A stretch of DNA of 51,900 bases from Anaeromicrobium sp. (GCF_025210435.1 NZ_JAOART010000063.1:1-51900); one strand, 5' to 3'; shown: positions 28,448-37,955, counted from the first letter of the stretch. Notes: generated by a model not told the origin, from the letters alone. Numbers and translations are program-made.

Positions 28448-29812
28448 TTATCCTACTATGACTCTTTCTTGAGGGTATTTTACTAATCCCTTTTTCTTTT
28501 GTTGTTGTTTAGCAAGAGCCAATGCTATAGTAAAAGGCCCTACCCTTCCTGCAAACATGGTCAAAGATATGATTATCTTCCCCACTATACTAAGTGTTGG
28601 TGTTATACCAACAGATAATCCCACAGTGGCAAATGCAGATGTGGCCTCAAAGAATATGCTCAAGAAATCTTGATCAGGTTCTGTTATAGACAAAATCATG
28701 GTGACTAATATGATTAGACACATGGCTATACCTATAACTGCCAAGGATCTACTTATAATATCCCTTGGTATTCTCCTTCCAAAGACTTCCGTATCCTCTT
28801 TACCTCTTATTATACTTGAAATATGTAATACCATAACCCCTGCCGTGGTTATTTTAACACCACCAGCAGTGGAACCAGAAGATCCACCTATAAACATTAA
28901 TATTATAGTAAAAAATATGGTAGCCATACTTAATTTATCCGTAGGCAAACTATTAAAACCTGCCGTCCTCGGAGTTACAGAATGAAACATGGCACCTAGT
29001 ATTTTACCCTTAAATGTGAGATTTCCTAATGTGTCTGGATTATTATACTCAAGTACTAAAACGACAAAGAAACCTACCACTAGTAAAACTGCCGTGATAC
29101 ATAATACTAACTTAGTATGTAGAGTATACCTTGAGAACTTTCTTTTGTTCATCACTTCCACTATTACAGTAAATCCTAAACCACCCATTATGATCAATCC
29201 ACAAATAACTACATTTATTAGTGTGTCATCTACGAAAAGTGTTAAACTCCTGAAATTTCCTATTAAATCAAACCCTGCATTACAAAATGCAGATACGGCA
29301 TGAAATATACTAAATCCAATTCCTGTGACTAAACCATACTTAGGTACAAACTTAAAAGCCAAAAGTATGGCTCCTATACCCTCAATAGCAAAGGTTGCTA
29401 TTAAGACATATTTTGTCAATCGTACAATGCCAGATATGTTAAATTGATTTAGAGCTTCCTGCATTATAAGCCTTTCCCTTAAGGTAATACGCTTTCCAAA
29501 TAATAGGGCAAAAAAAGTTGCCATGGTCATAAATCCTAATCCGCCTATTTGAATTAATAGTATAATTACAGTTTTTCCAAATACGGTCCAATAAGTTCCC
29601 GTATCTACTACTACTAATCCCGTTACACATACTGCAGATGTGGCTGTAAAAAAGGCATTTATAAAACCTATACTCTGTCCATTTTTAGATGCTATGGGCA
29701 AGCTAAGGAGTATAGCCCCAATTAGGATTACACTGGCAAAACCTAGAACTATTATTTGTGCAGGGTCCAAATTAAATTTATCTATCCTCTTATTTACGTC
29801 TATTATAATCAC
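28448..29812 (-). CDS. ktrB: Potassium uptake membrane subunit KtrB/TrkH
   Basis: 454 residues with the fourfold M1-P-M2 repeat of Trk/Ktr/HKT transporters. Selectivity-filter glycines are visible in TSAVCVTGL, VSAFCNAGF, TPRTAGFNS and TSAFATVGLS. It moves K+ (possibly with Na+) with KtrA. The start is uncertain: GTG at 29812 lies within AGGGGTG, so it needs the weaker AGGA just upstream. A rarer start a few codons in is possible. Confidence 0.94.
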   Translation of the reverse strand: MIIIDVNKRIDKFNLDPAQIIVLGFASVILIGAILLSLPIASKNGQSIGFINAFFTATSAVCVTGLVVVDTGTYWTVFGKTVIILLIQIGGLGFMTMATFFALLFGKRITLRERLIMQEALNQFNISGIVRLTKYVLIATFAIEGIGAILLAFKFVPKYGLVTGIGFSIFHAVSAFCNAGFDLIGNFRSLTLFVDDTLINVVICGLIIMGGLGFTVIVEVMNKRKFSRYTLHTKLVLCITAVLLVVGFFVVLVLEYNNPDTLGNLTFKGKILGAMFHSVTPRTAGFNSLPTDKLSMATIFFTIILMFIGGSSGSTAGGVKITTAGVMVLHISSIIRGKEDTEVFGRRIPRDIISRSLAVIGIAMCLIILVTMILSITEPDQDFLSIFFEATSAFATVGLSVGITPTLSIVGKIIISLTMFAGRVGPFTIALALAKQQQKKKGLVKYPQERVIVG

Positions 29813-29835
29813 CCCTGTCCTATGTAGTTTACTTA

Positions 29836-29864
29836 ATTATAGCACTATAACCATTATTTGTGAA
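29836..29864 (-). promoter_or_regulatory. Promoter of the ktr operon
   Basis: -35 TTCACA (29859-29864) and -10 TATAAT (29836-29841) with 17 bases between, about 24 bases ahead of the ktrB start on the minus strand. Confidence 0.65.
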
Positions 29865-29960
29865 CTATCATCTAAAGACTCTTTTATTTAGTATTCTAAA
29901 AGATGTTAATTTGGGTTTTAGTCTAGTTTATAAAAGTCCTAATCAAAAGTTTTATAACTA

Positions 29961-29990
29961 AAAATAGACTCTGTATAAGAGTCTATTTTT
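29961..29990 (-). terminator. Terminator of infC-rpmI-rplT
   Basis: AAAAATAGACTC / GAGTCTATTTTT hairpin just past the rplT stop codon on the minus strand, with its own T tract. Confidence 0.88.
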
Positions 29991-30348
29991 ATGCATTTAA
30001 TTTCGCTTTTGCAACTTCTGCTAATTGAGCGAAACCTTGCTCATCATGGATAGCCATTTCAGCTAACATCTTTCTGTTAACTTCAATTCCAGCTAATTTT
30101 AATCCGTTAATTAATCTACTGTAAGAAATTCCATTAATTCTTGCAGCCGCATTGATTCTTGCGATCCAAAGCTTTCTGAAATCTCTCTTTCTTAATTTAC
30201 GTCCGATGTATGCTGATCTTAAAGATCTTAATACTGCAGGGTTAGCAGCTTTAAATATTTTACTTTTAGCTCCATAAAAACCTTTTGCAAGTTTTAATAT
30301 TTTCTTATGCTTCTTCTTTGCGTTCATAGCCTTTTTTACTCTTGCCAT
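29989..30348 (-). CDS. rplT: 50S ribosomal protein L20
   Basis: 119 residues, the usual length, with the basic N-terminus ([20 protein letters not shown]) and conserved globular domain ([27 protein letters not shown]). Assembles early into the large subunit and represses its own operon by binding the leader. ATG after AGGAGGTCG. Confidence 0.98.
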   Translation of the reverse strand: MARVKKAMNAKKKHKKILKLAKGFYGAKSKIFKAANPAVLRSLRSAYIGRKLRKRDFRKLWIARINAAARINGISYSRLINGLKLAGIEVNRKMLAEMAIHDEQGFAQLAEVAKAKLNA

Positions 30349-30378
30349 GTTTTTCGACCTCCTTTACAAATCTCTTTT

Positions 30379-30576
30379 CTATAAGTATGGTAATAATCTC
30401 TTCATGTTTGCTGCATCACCTTTAGCCATTATAGCAGCTTTTCTTAAGTTTCTCTTTCTCTTTTGGCTCTTTTTAGTTAATATATGACTAGTGAAGGCCT
30501 TAGCTCTCTTAACCTTACCTTTTTTAGTTAACTTAAATCTCTTTGCAGCTCCACGGTGTGTTTTCATTTTTGGCAT
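30379..30576 (-). CDS. rpmI: 50S ribosomal protein L35
   Basis: 65 residues, the usual length, very basic ([20 protein letters not shown]). Middle gene of the conserved infC-rpmI-rplT operon. ATG after GGGGAGGA. Confidence 0.98.
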   Translation of the reverse strand: MPKMKTHRGAAKRFKLTKKGKVKRAKAFTSHILTKKSQKRKRNLRKAAIMAKGDAANMKRLLPYL

Positions 30577-30599
30577 AATAAAATCCTCCCCTCTAAATT

Positions 30600-31112
30600 T
30601 TAAGCTCTAGGAGATAAAAACATTGTCATATTTCTACCTTCTAAACTTGGTTTCTTTTCAATCTGACCAACTTCAGCTACGAGGTCAGCAAATTTATTCA
30701 TCACATCATAACCTAATTTAGTATATCCCATTTCTCTACCTTTAAATCTTATGCTAACCTTGACCTTGTCTCCTTTAGATAAGAATTTTTGAGCTCTGTT
30801 AGATTTTACTTCTAGATCATGTTGTTCTATATTTGGACTTAACCTAACTTCTTTAACATTAATAACCTTCTGCTTCTTTTTAGCTTCTTTTTCCTTCTTG
30901 GACTGCTCAAATTTATATTTTCCATAGTCCATGATCTTACAAACAGGTGGTTTTGCTTGTGGCGCAATTTTAACTAGGTCTAATTTTTTTTCAATAGCCA
31001 TTTCTTGAGCTTTTCTACCTGGAACAATTCCTAGTTGCTGACCGTCTGAGTCTATTAACCTTACCTCACGATCCCTAATCTGCTCATTAAGTTCTAAATC
31101 CTTCTCTCTAAT
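30600..31112 (-). CDS. infC: Translation initiation factor IF-3, AUU start codon
   Basis: 171 residues when read from the ATT at 31112. That codon stands 7 bases after a perfect AGGAGGTG (31120-31127). The only upstream in-frame ATG (31142) lies before the ribosome site and would translate it. A rare AUU start is a known feature of infC, by which IF-3 limits its own synthesis. The protein begins [19 protein letters not shown]. It has the N-domain, linker ([16 protein letters not shown]) and C-domain ([13 protein letters not shown]). It keeps ribosomal subunits apart and checks the initiator codon. Confidence 0.95.
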   Translation of the reverse strand: MREKDLELNEQIRDREVRLIDSDGQQLGIVPGRKAQEMAIEKKLDLVKIAPQAKPPVCKIMDYGKYKFEQSKKEKEAKKKQKVINVKEVRLSPNIEQHDLEVKSNRAQKFLSKGDKVKVSIRFKGREMGYTKLGYDVMNKFADLVAEVGQIEKKPSLEGRNMTMFLSPRA

Positions 31113-31142
31113 GACTTGACACCTCCTAAAAAATTTATGCAC

Positions 31143-31295
31143 TTACTTTACTATAAAATAAAAAAGCGAATGCACTACGCATCCGCTTCACAAGCTACAT
31201 TACACCTACCATATAGGTAAAAGCTTATTGACCTTAACGATCCCTTTCGTAAGGTGAGAAGCGGAAACTTCTACTTCATTTGTCAAATTTATATC
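31143..31295 (-). promoter_or_regulatory. L20-type leader with attenuator
   Basis: A structured minus-strand leader ahead of infC. It ends in a terminator at 31157-31187 (AGCGGATGCGTAGTGCATTCGCT followed by TTTTTT in the transcript). Position and the paired GCGGAAGCGG-like segments fit the clostridial L20 leader, in which L20 binding favours termination. I have matched it by context and shape, not by a covariance model. Confidence 0.75.
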
Positions 31296-31304
31296 ACTTC
31301 AATT

Positions 31305-31333
31305 AGTTTAGCATTATACTTTCATATTGTCAA
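31305..31333 (-). promoter_or_regulatory. Promoter of infC-rpmI-rplT
   Basis: -35 TTGACA (31328-31333) and -10 TAAACT (31305-31310), spacer 17 bases, on the minus strand just upstream of the leader. Confidence 0.75.
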
Positions 31334-31491
31334 TACTTTTATTATATTTTTTTAAAAAATAATATTTTTATAGTTTTTCTTCCCTTTCATAAAAATATAC
31401 TTCTTTTATTTTATATGTTCTCCTATTTTTTCTTATACATTGGGTACACTAATTTTATAAAAGAAATAAAATCATAGAAAAGAGGGTCGTT

Positions 31492-33045
31492 ATGGGCAAA
31501 AGAAAACTTATTATTTCTCTATTGTATATAAACCTATTAATATTGTTTTTAGGTACTTTTATAAACGTCAATAATTCGTACTTTACATACGTGGGCAAGG
31601 GAAGGGTCCTTTTGCTTCTCACCTGTTTTGTGCTCTTTATGTACTATAAAAAATTAGATTCTTCACCAGAATATGAATTGGCACAAGTTAAAACAGAAAA
31701 AAAGGACAAAGAACTAAAGCAAACTAACAAACCCCATGTTAATTTTAAAGACGTGGCTGGTCTTGATGAGGTAAAAGAAGAATTAGTTGAAGTAATAGAT
31801 TTCATAAAGAGCCCAGAGAAGTACAGAAAAATGGGTGCAAAAATACCTAAGGGCATGTTATTTTATGGGCCTCCTGGTACGGGAAAAACATTACTAGCCC
31901 AAGCCTTGGCTGGAGAAACTAACTCAACCTTCTTTCCTGCCAGCGGATCGGAATTTGTGGAAAAATATGTGGGCGTAGGAGCCAAAAGAGTTAGAACCCT
32001 ATTTGAAAAGGCAAAGAAAAATAGTCCTAGTGTAATATTCATAGATGAAGTGGACGCCATAGGAGCTAAGAGAACTACAGAAAGTAATAACGAAAAGGAT
32101 CAGACCCTAAATCAACTTTTAATAGAAATGGATGGATTCCATTCAGATCAAAATGTGGTAGTAATAGGAGCTACTAATAGATTAGATCTTTTAGATGAAG
32201 CCCTTTTAAGACCTGGTAGATTTGATAGACATATGCATATTGGAAATCCAGATTTAAAAGCCAGACAAGAAATTTTTAGTGTTCATATAAGAAACAAACC
32301 AGTAGATAAGAGTGTAGACATAAAAAAGTTAGCCCAAAAAACCCACGGTATGTCCGGGGCTCACCTGTCTAATATTGCTAACGAAGCTGCCATATTAGCC
32401 GTTAGAAATAATAAAAAAACTATAGGCCTAGAAGAATTTGACGGAGCCATAGAAAAGGTAATTGGAGGAGTTGAAAAGAAAAATCCCCATATAATAGAAA
32501 AGGAAAAAAAGAAAGTATCCTATCACGAAGCAGGTCATGCTTTAATGGGAAAAATATTAGAATTAGACCTAATATCAAAAATATCAATAGTTCCACGAGG
32601 AGAAGCATTAGGATATGTCATGTATACGCCTGAAGAAGACAGATATTTATTAACTCATAATGAACTAAAGAACAAAATCAAAGTATTACTAGGGGGCAGA
32701 AGTGCAGAACAACTCATCTATGGAGAAGTATCTACAGGGGCTAAGGATGATTTAAAAAAGGCAAATTCTCTAGCCTATCAGATGGTATGTGAATATGGTA
32801 TGAGCAATCTTGAAAACAGAGTATTTGATCCTAATTTCATAAAAAACTGTTATCCCCTAATAGACAATGAAATAAAATTAATAATAGATGAATGTTATAA
32901 GGATAGTGTTTCCCTACTAAATGGGAACCTAAATCTTCTGCACACAGTTGCAGGTCACCTTTATGAAGAAGAGACCTTAACTGGAGAAGAATTAGATACC
33001 TTGTTAATAAAAAATAATCTTGTATTAAATAAAGGAGAGCTTTAA
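31492..33045 (+). CDS. Short FtsH-like AAA+ metalloprotease
   Basis: 517 residues, about 100 fewer than usual FtsH. Two membrane helices (about 7-25 and 38-52) are joined by only about a dozen residues instead of the normal periplasmic domain. The AAA+ module has Walker A GPPGTGKT at 126-133, Walker B VIFIDEVDAIG and the arginine fingers (RPGRFDR). The zinc site is HEAGH at 345-349 with a later acidic ligand in STGAKDDL. The C-terminal tail is short. Degrades membrane or cytoplasmic proteins; specific role unknown. ATG after AGAGGG. It runs alone on the plus strand, opposite both neighbours. Confidence 0.88.
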   Translation: MGKRKLIISLLYINLLILFLGTFINVNNSYFTYVGKGRVLLLLTCFVLFMYYKKLDSSPEYELAQVKTEKKDKELKQTNKPHVNFKDVAGLDEVKEELVEVIDFIKSPEKYRKMGAKIPKGMLFYGPPGTGKTLLAQALAGETNSTFFPASGSEFVEKYVGVGAKRVRTLFEKAKKNSPSVIFIDEVDAIGAKRTTESNNEKDQTLNQLLIEMDGFHSDQNVVVIGATNRLDLLDEALLRPGRFDRHMHIGNPDLKARQEIFSVHIRNKPVDKSVDIKKLAQKTHGMSGAHLSNIANEAAILAVRNNKKTIGLEEFDGAIEKVIGGVEKKNPHIIEKEKKKVSYHEAGHALMGKILELDLISKISIVPRGEALGYVMYTPEEDRYLLTHNELKNKIKVLLGGRSAEQLIYGEVSTGAKDDLKKANSLAYQMVCEYGMSNLENRVFDPNFIKNCYPLIDNEIKLIIDECYKDSVSLLNGNLNLLHTVAGHLYEEETLTGEELDTLLIKNNLVLNKGEL

Positions 33046-33055
33046 GCTCTCCTTT
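33031..33055. terminator. Bidirectional terminator between ftsH-like and thrS
   Basis: A 12-base palindromic stem (AAAGGAGAGCTT / AAGCTCTCCTTT) that overlaps the stop codon of the FtsH-like gene and precedes the thrS stop by 3 bases on the other strand. Both sides have T/A tracts. Confidence 0.88.
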
Positions 33056-33057
33056 TA

Positions 33058-34971
33058 TTATAAATTCATTGTCTTTTCTCTAACTTCACCCTTTAATTCC
33101 TCTATAAAAGCTTCAACACCTTGAGCTCCTAACTCACCCTTATCTCTAGAACGAACAGAAATAGTTTTTCCTTCCACTTCCTTCTCTCCTATGATAATCA
33201 TGTATGGAACCTTTTCTAATTGAGCTTCTCTGATTTTGTATCCAATCTTTTCGTTTCTTTCATCTAACTCCACTCTAATTCCTTCCTCAGTCATTTTAGC
33301 AACCACTTCTTTAGCATAATCACTAAACTTATCTGCTATAGGAAGTACCTTAACTTGTACTGGAGCTAACCATGCTGGGAATCTTCCTGCAAAGTGCTCG
33401 ATTAAAATACCTATGAATCTTTCAATGCTTCCAAAGATTACCCTGTGTACCATAACTGGTCTATGCTTTTCTCCATCCTTACCTACGTAAGTTAAATCAA
33501 ATCTTTGTGGCATTTGGAAATCTAATTGGATAGTTCCACATTGCCATGTTCTTCCGATGCAATCTTCTAAATGGAAATCTATCTTAGGTCCATAGAATGC
33601 TCCATCACCTTCATTTACAATATAGTCAATATCCATAGAATCTAGGGCTTTTTTAAGGGAGCTAGTAGCTAAATCCCACTCTTGATCACTACCCATAGAA
33701 TCCTCTGGTCTAGTGGATAACTCCACATGATACTTAAATCCAAACACTTCATATACGGAGTCTATAAATCTAATTAGGTTCTTAATTTCTGATTCTATTT
33801 GCTCTGGTAACATGAATATATGAGCATCATCCTGAGTAAAATTTCTAACTCTCATAAGGCCATGAAGTGCACCTGATAATTCATGTCTGTGAACAAGTCC
33901 AAGTTCACCCATTCTTATTGGAAAATCTCTATAACTACGCATCTTAGTTTTATATACTAGCATACCACCTGGACAGTTCATAGGTTTTACAGCAAAATCT
34001 TGGTCATCTATCTTAGTTGTATACATATTTTCTTTATAATGATCCCAATGGCCAGAAGTATGCCATAATTGTTGGTTTAATATGATAGGAGTCTTAATCT
34101 CCACATACCCTTCTTTTGTATGTTCACTTCTCCAGAAATTCTCTAATATGTTTCTAAGAACCATTCCCTTAGGATGGAAAAATGGAAATCCTGGTCCTTC
34201 TGGTTGAATACTAAATAAATCTAATTCTTTACCTAATTTTCTATGATCCCTTTTCTTAGCTTCTTCTAATCTGTGTATATACTCATCTAATAACTTTTGC
34301 TTAGGGAATGAAGTTCCATAAATCCTTTGAAGCATTTTGTTTTTCTCATCACCCCTCCAGTAAGCACCTGCTAAACTTAATAATTTAATTCCCTTTACTG
34401 GCTTAGTACTTTGAATGTGAGGGCCTGCACAAAGATCTACAAATTCCCCTTGCTTATAAAAAGAAATTATACTATCTTCTGGTAGATCCTCAATTAACTC
34501 TACTTTGTAATCTTCATTATGTTCCTTCATAAGGCCTATAGCTTCTTCCCTTGGAAGTTCAAATCTCTCTATTTGAAGATTTTCTGATACAATTTTTTTC
34601 ATTTCCTTTTCAATTTTTTCTAAATCTTCTTCTACAAATCTATGTTCACAATCAATGTCATAGTAAAATCCATTTTCTATGGCTGGTCCTATGGCAAGTT
34701 TTGCCTCTGGATATAATCTTTTAATAGCTTGAGCTAAAATATGAGAACTTGTGTGGCTAAATATATCTTGTCCTGCTCTATTTTCAAACTTTAATATGTT
34801 TAGTTCACAGTCATCTTCTATTTTATAATCAAGTCCAACAACTTTGTTATTAACTTCAGCACCCATAGCCTCTTTAGCCAATCTACCACTTATGGATTTA
34901 GCTATTTCATATACACTAATTCCCTTTTCATATTCCTTTACGGAACCATCCTTAAGATGTATTTTTATCAT
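33058..34971 (-). CDS. thrS: Threonyl-tRNA synthetase
   Basis: 637 residues, full length. In order: TGS domain (1-62), editing domain with the metal-binding HTSSHILAQA and the later CAGPHIQST, class II core with the zinc cysteine in VKPMNCPGGML and motif 2 near RMGELGLVHRHE, then the anticodon-binding domain (about 535-637). Charges tRNA-Thr. ATG after GGAGGG. Controlled by the T-box upstream. Confidence 0.98.
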   Translation of the reverse strand: MIKIHLKDGSVKEYEKGISVYEIAKSISGRLAKEAMGAEVNNKVVGLDYKIEDDCELNILKFENRAGQDIFSHTSSHILAQAIKRLYPEAKLAIGPAIENGFYYDIDCEHRFVEEDLEKIEKEMKKIVSENLQIERFELPREEAIGLMKEHNEDYKVELIEDLPEDSIISFYKQGEFVDLCAGPHIQSTKPVKGIKLLSLAGAYWRGDEKNKMLQRIYGTSFPKQKLLDEYIHRLEEAKKRDHRKLGKELDLFSIQPEGPGFPFFHPKGMVLRNILENFWRSEHTKEGYVEIKTPIILNQQLWHTSGHWDHYKENMYTTKIDDQDFAVKPMNCPGGMLVYKTKMRSYRDFPIRMGELGLVHRHELSGALHGLMRVRNFTQDDAHIFMLPEQIESEIKNLIRFIDSVYEVFGFKYHVELSTRPEDSMGSDQEWDLATSSLKKALDSMDIDYIVNEGDGAFYGPKIDFHLEDCIGRTWQCGTIQLDFQMPQRFDLTYVGKDGEKHRPVMVHRVIFGSIERFIGILIEHFAGRFPAWLAPVQVKVLPIADKFSDYAKEVVAKMTEEGIRVELDERNEKIGYKIREAQLEKVPYMIIIGEKEVEGKTISVRSRDKGELGAQGVEAFIEELKGEVREKTMNL

Positions 34972-35012
34972 TTTAAACCCTCCTAAAATTTATATATAAT
35001 TTTTTTATACAA

Positions 35013-35273
35013 ATAAAAAATCTCTCGTTCCTTTATATTTAAATATAAAGGGACGAGAGATTATTCTCGCGGTTCCACCCAATTTGATTTCTCCACTTTA
35101 AAAGCTTTAACGCAGCTTATGCGAATCTTTTTTCATATTTCACTACTAAAAGACAGCTCACAGCTAGTTTTCCCATATCCATAATTAAAGAATGCTTTCA
35201 GCCTTTGACATTCCATCTCTGATAACTGGGTTTATGGTACTTTGTCTGATCATAGCCCTATTATTTTTAGTTT
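35013..35273 (-). promoter_or_regulatory. T-box riboswitch (Thr) upstream of thrS
   Basis: Minus-strand leader with T-box TTGGGTGGAACCGCGAG and a stem I region containing an apparent specifier ACT followed by A (GGGAAAACTAGC), a threonine codon. A strong terminator closes it: AATCTCTCGTCCC pairs with the following arm (about 35016-35064), and TTTTTT ends it. Confidence 0.94.
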
Positions 35274-35279
35274 TTACTT

Positions 35280-35308
35280 ATTATATGAATATTTTTTTCT
35301 TTTGTCAA
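35280..35308 (-). promoter_or_regulatory. Promoter of the Thr T-box transcript
   Basis: Consensus -35 TTGACA (35303-35308) and -10 TATAAT (35280-35285), 17-base spacer, minus strand. Confidence 0.88.
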
Positions 35309-35331
35309 TAGGATTATACATTTTTTTCTAA

Positions 35332-35937
35332 TTAAAAGGCAAGTATTATTAAACCTTGGATTATACCAATCATTCCACCTAATATGCCACCTAATATTTC
35401 AATGTGCTTTAATTCCTTCTTAGCTATAGTCATTACTATTTCTTCTAGCTTAGGTAATGGAAAATCATTTATCTTTTCTTCTACTATCTCATTGATTTTA
35501 ACACTGTCTATGGCCTTATCAACAAGTTCATCCATTATATCCTCTAAAGCTCCATTCCCTTCCTTTTCAATCACATCTTCTATATATTCTTGTATCATCC
35601 CTTTGAAGGGAGTAGGTATAAATGGTGGCATCTTTTCCTCTATTATGCCATTTATTTTTACCTTGATGATATTTATTATTTCTTCTTTATTGGCCTGTGA
35701 TAATATTCTATCTATTAGTTCTTCCATAGATAACAATTCCTTTTCTATCATTTCTCCTACACTTTTAGCTATCTCACTTTGCCTTTTGGGAATTAGACCT
35801 TGAAAATAACTATTAGTTAGTGGAATTTTAACAGGCTCAAGTGGCCTAAATATTAACTTTATTGCCAAAATGTTAGTAATCCAACCTATCATAGCTCCTA
35901 TGGTAGTTAAAATTAACAGTTTAATCCAAAACAACAA
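35332..35937 (-). CDS. DUF445 family membrane protein
   Basis: 201 residues. The N-terminal helix carries the family signature (GAMIGWITNILAIKLIFRP, about 13-33). A long charged helical middle follows (EKELLSMEELIDRILSQANK), and a glycine-rich membrane helix ends the protein (LGGILGGMIGIIQGLIILA). Related to B. subtilis YheB; no function is established. The start codon is TTG, 4 bases after AAGAGGTG. Confidence 0.85.
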   Translation of the reverse strand: MLFWIKLLILTTIGAMIGWITNILAIKLIFRPLEPVKIPLTNSYFQGLIPKRQSEIAKSVGEMIEKELLSMEELIDRILSQANKEEIINIIKVKINGIIEEKMPPFIPTPFKGMIQEYIEDVIEKEGNGALEDIMDELVDKAIDSVKINEIVEEKINDFPLPKLEEIVMTIAKKELKHIEILGGILGGMIGIIQGLIILAF

Positions 35938-35970
35938 TTTTCACCTCTTGTCTATTTAGGCCCGTGAAAG

Positions 35971-36001
35971 AAAATAACAAGCAAAGATACCTTGTTATTT
36001 T
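35971..36001 (-). terminator. Terminator downstream of ytxC
   Basis: AAAATAACAAG / CTTGTTATTTT hairpin, with a T-rich tail (TTTTCTTTC) on the minus strand. It would end transcripts from ytxC before the DUF445 gene. Confidence 0.6.
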
Positions 36002-36048
36002 TCCCAACATGCCTTACTTTTAAACTGCTATCTAGTATACCATAGTTA

Positions 36049-36210
36049 TAAGGCATATTCAAAAAATAAATTAGTCATTTCACTGGTTATTTAAATTATT
36101 TTCTTCGTTATAAAATCGCTTACATATGTTCAATATGCTCGCTCACCATGCCTTGAAAATAATCCAAATTCCTCAAGAAATTGACTAGTTTATTTTTTTC
36201 ATATGCCTAA
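36049..36210. repeat. GGCATAT foldback element, copy C (full length)
   Basis: A 156-base core with inverted ends of about 27 bases (GGCATATTCAAAAAATAAAT / TTTATTTTTTTCATATGCC), flanked by direct TAA triplets (36049-36051 and 36208-36210). The interior matches copy D read in reverse almost base for base. No ORF. It ends 18 bases before the ytxC stop codon. Confidence 0.92.
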
Positions 36211-36227
36211 GCCATTCTCAATATTAA

Positions 36228-37124
36228 CTATTCTTTAATAGCATTCCTTATGTTAATGCAGATTTTACATCCTGAACATATTTCTACCTTTCCTGAAAAT
36301 ACTTTCTCGATTGTGTTTATTATTTCCTTTTTAGTTATATTGTGCGATGGATGTATTATAATCCTATTTGGAGCTAGGGTTATTAATGAGCTGATTAGCA
36401 AATCATCATAACCAATTTCCTTATCTGTCATTTCATTGGCTAACTCCTCTAAGTATTCATCACTTATAAGCCTATTATTATGGTCATATATATAGTATTT
36501 ACCATCAGAGTTCATAAATATATTTACCATGTCTATTTTTGCTTCTTGTATTTCAACAAAATATTTTAGCAATTTTATGAACTCATTGTATTCCTTTTCC
36601 ATTAAATAATCCCCTATAGCTCTATCCATCTTGTATTCCACTTCATTGGTAAATTCTTTTAATCTAAATCTTACAAATCCACCTAAGTCAATAAAAGAAG
36701 ATTCTTTTAGATATTCCATCATAGATTTAAATATGACACTTTTTAATTTTCTTCTACTTACTTCATTCACATCTTGCTCCCCTAAGTTCATATAATGGCT
36801 TAATATGGAATCTAACTCATAAAAACTAAAATAAAAATATTCCTTTTCTAAAATTCTCTTGGCCATGGGGATTTCGTATTTATCTAATATAACCTGAGAT
36901 AATCCGTTAGTCATTCCGCATTTTAATCTATTTTCAGCATATTCTATATAGTCATCATCTATTATATTGGGACTCAACTTATAATTAATGACTACCTTTC
37001 CCTTACTTTCTACTATGTCCTCATCTATATTTATACCTTCCCTTCTAAGTAGGTTTAATTCTTCTTTTAATCTTTCTCTTATATCTTTAGTGTATTCGTA
37101 TAACAATATAGTTAAAATAACCAT
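36228..37124 (-). CDS. ytxC: YtxC-like sporulation-associated protein
   Basis: 298 residues, cytoplasmic, mostly helical. Sequence pattern and position near thrS fit the YtxC family, known from spore formers and annotated as putative sporulation protein. Distinctive is a C-terminal cysteine cluster (CSGCKICINIRNAI), which could bind a metal or iron-sulfur centre; I infer this from spacing only. ATG after AAGGAGTG. Confidence 0.8.
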   Translation of the reverse strand: MVILTILLYEYTKDIRERLKEELNLLRREGINIDEDIVESKGKVVINYKLSPNIIDDDYIEYAENRLKCGMTNGLSQVILDKYEIPMAKRILEKEYFYFSFYELDSILSHYMNLGEQDVNEVSRRKLKSVIFKSMMEYLKESSFIDLGGFVRFRLKEFTNEVEYKMDRAIGDYLMEKEYNEFIKLLKYFVEIQEAKIDMVNIFMNSDGKYYIYDHNNRLISDEYLEELANEMTDKEIGYDDLLISSLITLAPNRIIIHPSHNITKKEIINTIEKVFSGKVEICSGCKICINIRNAIKE

Positions 37125-37188
37125 AGATTCACTCCTTCCTACAGGATGACTGTAATTTGTAACAAGAAGTGATATTCAAAATGTTTGT

Positions 37189-37896
37189 TTACCCAAAGAT
37201 AAATATAGTTCCTAAATCAATTAAGTTGTCTTCACTTAAAAACATAGGCTCTATTCCATGCTTTTTTAAAAAATTTAATATTCTATTTTCATCAGGATGA
37301 TTTGACAAAGTTCCTGTAAAAAGCAACTGCTTATTGTTAATATTTCCTGTACATCCTCCTATAAACCCATGATCTAGTCCATCTAACTTTATATGACCAA
37401 GGCTTATTAACAATAGGTCAATATCATAGTCTTTTAAAGTATTTGCAATCCCTCTGTCAGAAGTTATTACAGCTTTTTCATTTACAACACATATTGAACA
37501 TTTTGAATATCCCTGTTTAACATTTATGAGCTCTACCTCTTCCTTTTTCAAGTGTTCTAACACTAACTTATCTGTATATTTAAAGTTATGTATGGCATAT
37601 TTTCCAACTCTTGCTACATTATATGCAATGTCATAGGGATAGTTACTTTTTAAAAGGGTTCTTCCTTTTATAGGGCTAATTTCATTTTTAGAAAGCTCTT
37701 CCCTTATGAAATCGTAAATATTTGGTGCTACTATAACATTAGTATTATCAACTTTATAACTTAATATATCCACATGAGAACATATTGCTCTATATAATTC
37801 TTTACACTTTGGAGTTTTTATTGCTTTTATGTTTAATTTTTCTAAATTTTTAATCAGTTCTTCAGACGCTCGTCCATCTATCAAAGCTTTTTTCAT
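37189..37896 (-). CDS. DUF6873-type GME-fold protein
   Basis: 235 residues. The repeated short alpha-beta units and motifs such as YDIAYNVARVG, GYSKCSICVV and GFIGGCTG fit the pentein (guanidino-group modifying enzyme) fold of the DUF6873 family. Several conserved cysteines could be catalytic, as in dimethylargininase or amidinotransferases, but no activity has been shown for the family as far as I know. ATG after GATGGTGA. It is 64 bases upstream of ytxC. Confidence 0.7.
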   Translation of the reverse strand: MKKALIDGRASEELIKNLEKLNIKAIKTPKCKELYRAICSHVDILSYKVDNTNVIVAPNIYDFIREELSKNEISPIKGRTLLKSNYPYDIAYNVARVGKYAIHNFKYTDKLVLEHLKKEEVELINVKQGYSKCSICVVNEKAVITSDRGIANTLKDYDIDLLLISLGHIKLDGLDHGFIGGCTGNINNKQLLFTGTLSNHPDENRILNFLKKHGIEPMFLSEDNLIDLGTIFIFG

Positions 37897-37930
37897 ATTC
37901 TATCACCATCTCTTTATTCTAAAAAATCAA

Positions 37931-37955
37931 AGCAGACTAAAAATAGTCTACTTTT
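37931..37955 (-). terminator. Terminator-like hairpin upstream of the GME gene
   Basis: Minus-strand AGTAGACTATTTTTAGTCTGCTTT followed by GATTTTTT. With the larger foldback at 37984 it makes a double barrier between the abf-linked genes and the GME gene. Confidence 0.5.
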
